From: JBLIKP01 sp047635375
GTDB lineage: Bacteria; Bacteroidota; Bacteroidia; Sphingobacteriales; Sphingobacteriaceae
Direction of reading: 5' to 3'
DNA length: 7,358 bases
Assembly (NCBI GenBank): GCA_047635375.1
Contig: JBLIKP010000103.1
Coordinates: 1-7,358, forward strand
A model generated the notes under the pieces. That model was given only the letters and a program-made list of their open reading frames with translations, did not search any database and was not told where the DNA came from. Below are positions 5,960 to 7,358 of this stretch, piece after piece. Each line of letters starts with the position of its first letter. Positions within the stretch are counted from its first letter, which is position 1. A program made the position numbers and the translations under genes.

Positions 5960-7234
5960 ATGGCAGGTGTCGACGTATTATTAGGTCTACAATGGGGTGA
6001 CGAAGGAAAAGGGAAGATCGTAGATGTACTTTGTCCGAAGTACGAAATGGTTGCTCGTTTTCAAGGCGGCCCAAATGCTGGGCATACTTTGGAGTTCAAC
6101 GGCCAAAAACACGTTTTAAATACTATTCCATCTGGGATATTTAACAAGAACACCGTTAACCTTATTGGTAACGGTGTGGTTATTGACCCTGTGGTTGTAA
6201 AGCGTGAAATTACAAACCTTATTGCTGCCGGAAATAATCCGCTTGAAACAGGAATGCTGTGGGTAGGAAAAAAAGCCCACCTAATTATCCCAACACATAA
6301 ATTCTTAGATGCTGCGAGTGAGCAGTTAATGGGAACCAATAAAATCGGGTCTACCCTTCGTGGAATTAGCCCTACCTACCAAGATAAAATCGGCCGTCGC
6401 GGACTGCGTGTAGGTGATGTTCTGTCCAAGAATTTCAAAGAAAAATACCAAAAGCTTGTCGACCGTCATACCCTTTTGCTTAAGCAGATGAACTTTGAGT
6501 TTGACCTTGCTGAAGTTGAGGCTGAGTGGTTCGAGGCGTTGGAAATGCTTAAACAATTAAAATTTGTGGATAGCGAGCATGAAGTTAACCGCTTTATAAA
6601 AGAAGGTAAGAAAGTCCTTGCCGAAGGTGCTCAGGGGACACTTCTTGACATCGATTTCGGTTCGTATCCTTTTGTTACTTCGTCAAACACAACTTCTGCT
6701 GGTGCCTGTACAGGACTGGGAGTAGCTCCAAATACTATCGGTCGAGTTTTCGGGATATTTAAGGCTTACTGCACACGTGTAGGTAGCGGACCATTCCCTA
6801 CTGAGCTTGAAGGTGAGATGGGTGAGAAAATCCGTGAATTAGGCCACGAAAAAGGCGCGACTACTGGTCGTCCCCGTCGCTGCGGATGGATTGACCTACC
6901 AGCACTTAAATATGCAATCATGCTTAACGGTGTTACCGATCTTATCATGACCAAGGGTGATGTATTGAGCGGATTTGACACCATAATGGCGTGTACACAT
7001 TACATGGTTGATGGCGAGAAGATTGATTTCATGCCTCACGACCTTTGTGAAGGTGATGTAAAGCCAGTTTACAAAGAAATCAAGGGATGGCAAGCCGACC
7101 TTACGGGAATGCGTAAGAAAGAAGACCTTCCTGAGACTGTAATGGACTACGTTACTTATTTAGAGAAAGAATTAGAGGTGAAAATCTCTTGGGTAAGTGT
7201 TGGGCCGGATAGGGAACAAACAATTACGATGTAA
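5960..7234 (+). CDS. purA: Adenylosuccinate synthase
   Basis: A 424-residue cytoplasmic enzyme, full length for PurA. It converts IMP and aspartate, with GTP hydrolysis, to adenylosuccinate, the first committed step to AMP. All signature motifs are present: the GTP-binding loop QWGDEGKGK (11-19) with catalytic D14, GGPNAGHT (36-43) with catalytic H42, the IMP-binding stretch from EGAQGTLLD (222-230) to TSSN (240-243), TTGRPRRCGW (301-310) and SVGPDREQTI (413-422). The start is the ATG directly ahead of the glycine-rich N-terminus; the 33-bp leader after the STAS gene is A-rich and lacks a Shine-Dalgarno, as is usual in Bacteroidota. It is the last gene of the fur-STAS-purA run. In other bacteria PurA is inhibited by (p)ppGpp, so its nearness to rel is biochemically sensible. 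No convincing terminator follows. Confidence 0.99.
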   Translation: MAGVDVLLGLQWGDEGKGKIVDVLCPKYEMVARFQGGPNAGHTLEFNGQKHVLNTIPSGIFNKNTVNLIGNGVVIDPVVVKREITNLIAAGNNPLETGMLWVGKKAHLIIPTHKFLDAASEQLMGTNKIGSTLRGISPTYQDKIGRRGLRVGDVLSKNFKEKYQKLVDRHTLLLKQMNFEFDLAEVEAEWFEALEMLKQLKFVDSEHEVNRFIKEGKKVLAEGAQGTLLDIDFGSYPFVTSSNTTSAGACTGLGVAPNTIGRVFGIFKAYCTRVGSGPFPTELEGEMGEKIRELGHEKGATTGRPRRCGWIDLPALKYAIMLNGVTDLIMTKGDVLSGFDTIMACTHYMVDGEKIDFMPHDLCEGDVKPVYKEIKGWQADLTGMRKKEDLPETVMDYVTYLEKELEVKISWVSVGPDREQTITM

Positions 7235-7261
7235 TTGTTAATTAGTAATTTGTAGTTAGTA

Positions 7262-7358
7262 TCACTTTCCAGAGTATTTAAGCTTTGTGGTTTTTATTAT
7301 TGATTTTATCATTTTTAAAGCCTCAATTGCTAAGCCGTTCATGGATTCATACTCTTGT
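7262..7358 (-). CDS. Possible 3' end of an unidentified convergent gene (partial)
   Basis: Read on the minus strand from the window edge, a frame stays open for 31 codons and stops at TGA (7264-7262). The predicted tail is Lys-rich with an amphipathic-helix pattern (LAIEALKMIKSIIK) and ends KYSGK. I do not recognise the family, and the visible part is too short to assign. It would be convergent with purA, leaving a 27-bp gap. An open frame of this length is not rare by chance, so this is tentative. Confidence 0.35.
   Translation of the reverse strand, partial: QEYESMNGLAIEALKMIKSIIKTTKLKYSGK

Noticed and set aside
7232..7244. TAATT-GTT-AATTA hairpin after purA as a terminator
   Set aside because: Five A/T pairs with no T-run afterwards cannot be called an intrinsic terminator.

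Overview
The window looks like a chromosomal piece of a low-GC member of the Bacteroidota, probably from the Flavobacteriales or a nearby order. The clues are a secreted protein ending in a gliding-motility/type IX secretion C-terminal domain, a DUF4294 protein, A-rich and mostly Shine-Dalgarno-free starts, and promoter candidates of the Bacteroidota type (-33 TTG, -7 TAnnTTTG). I cannot place it to family or genus.

Layout. Bases 1-221 are AT-rich with no gene and no convincing promoter. Two paralogous exported Ig/PKD-like proteins follow on the + strand (222-923 and 954-2006). The first carries a fresh in-frame 63-bp tandem duplication and has no type IX sorting domain. The second has a complete one. 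A strong intrinsic terminator (2029-2057) ends this unit and touches the stop codon of a convergent DUF4294 gene (2668 down to 2057). That gene diverges from a bifunctional RelA/SpoT-type (p)ppGpp synthetase/hydrolase (2803-5022) across 134 bp, where two candidate promoters interleave. Next on the + strand are a Fur-family metalloregulator (5093-5584) with its own consensus-like promoter, a single-domain STAS protein that starts on the base after the fur stop codon (5585-5926), and adenylosuccinate synthase purA (5960-7234). The right edge appears to hold the 3' end of a minus-strand gene (7358 down to 7262).

How the genes may work together. The right two-thirds is a co-directional regulatory and nucleotide-metabolism block. 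Rel makes and degrades (p)ppGpp, and PurA consumes GTP to commit IMP to AMP synthesis; in other bacteria PurA is inhibited by (p)ppGpp. Fur sits upstream of STAS and purA in what looks like one transcript, and AATAAT/GATAAT hexamers overlap its promoter, so iron-linked autoregulation reaching purA is possible but unproven. The STAS protein keeps the serine expected of an anti-sigma-factor antagonist, but its partner kinase and phosphatase are not in the window.

Most of the window is ordinary housekeeping sequence. The best observations are the microhomology-bounded 63-bp duplication in the first secreted protein, the loss of a sorting domain in one of two tandem paralogs, the interleaved divergent promoters, the possible Fur autoregulation site, and the STAS gene joined to fur. 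I saw no tRNA, rRNA, CRISPR array, insertion sequence or clearly new defence or mobile system.
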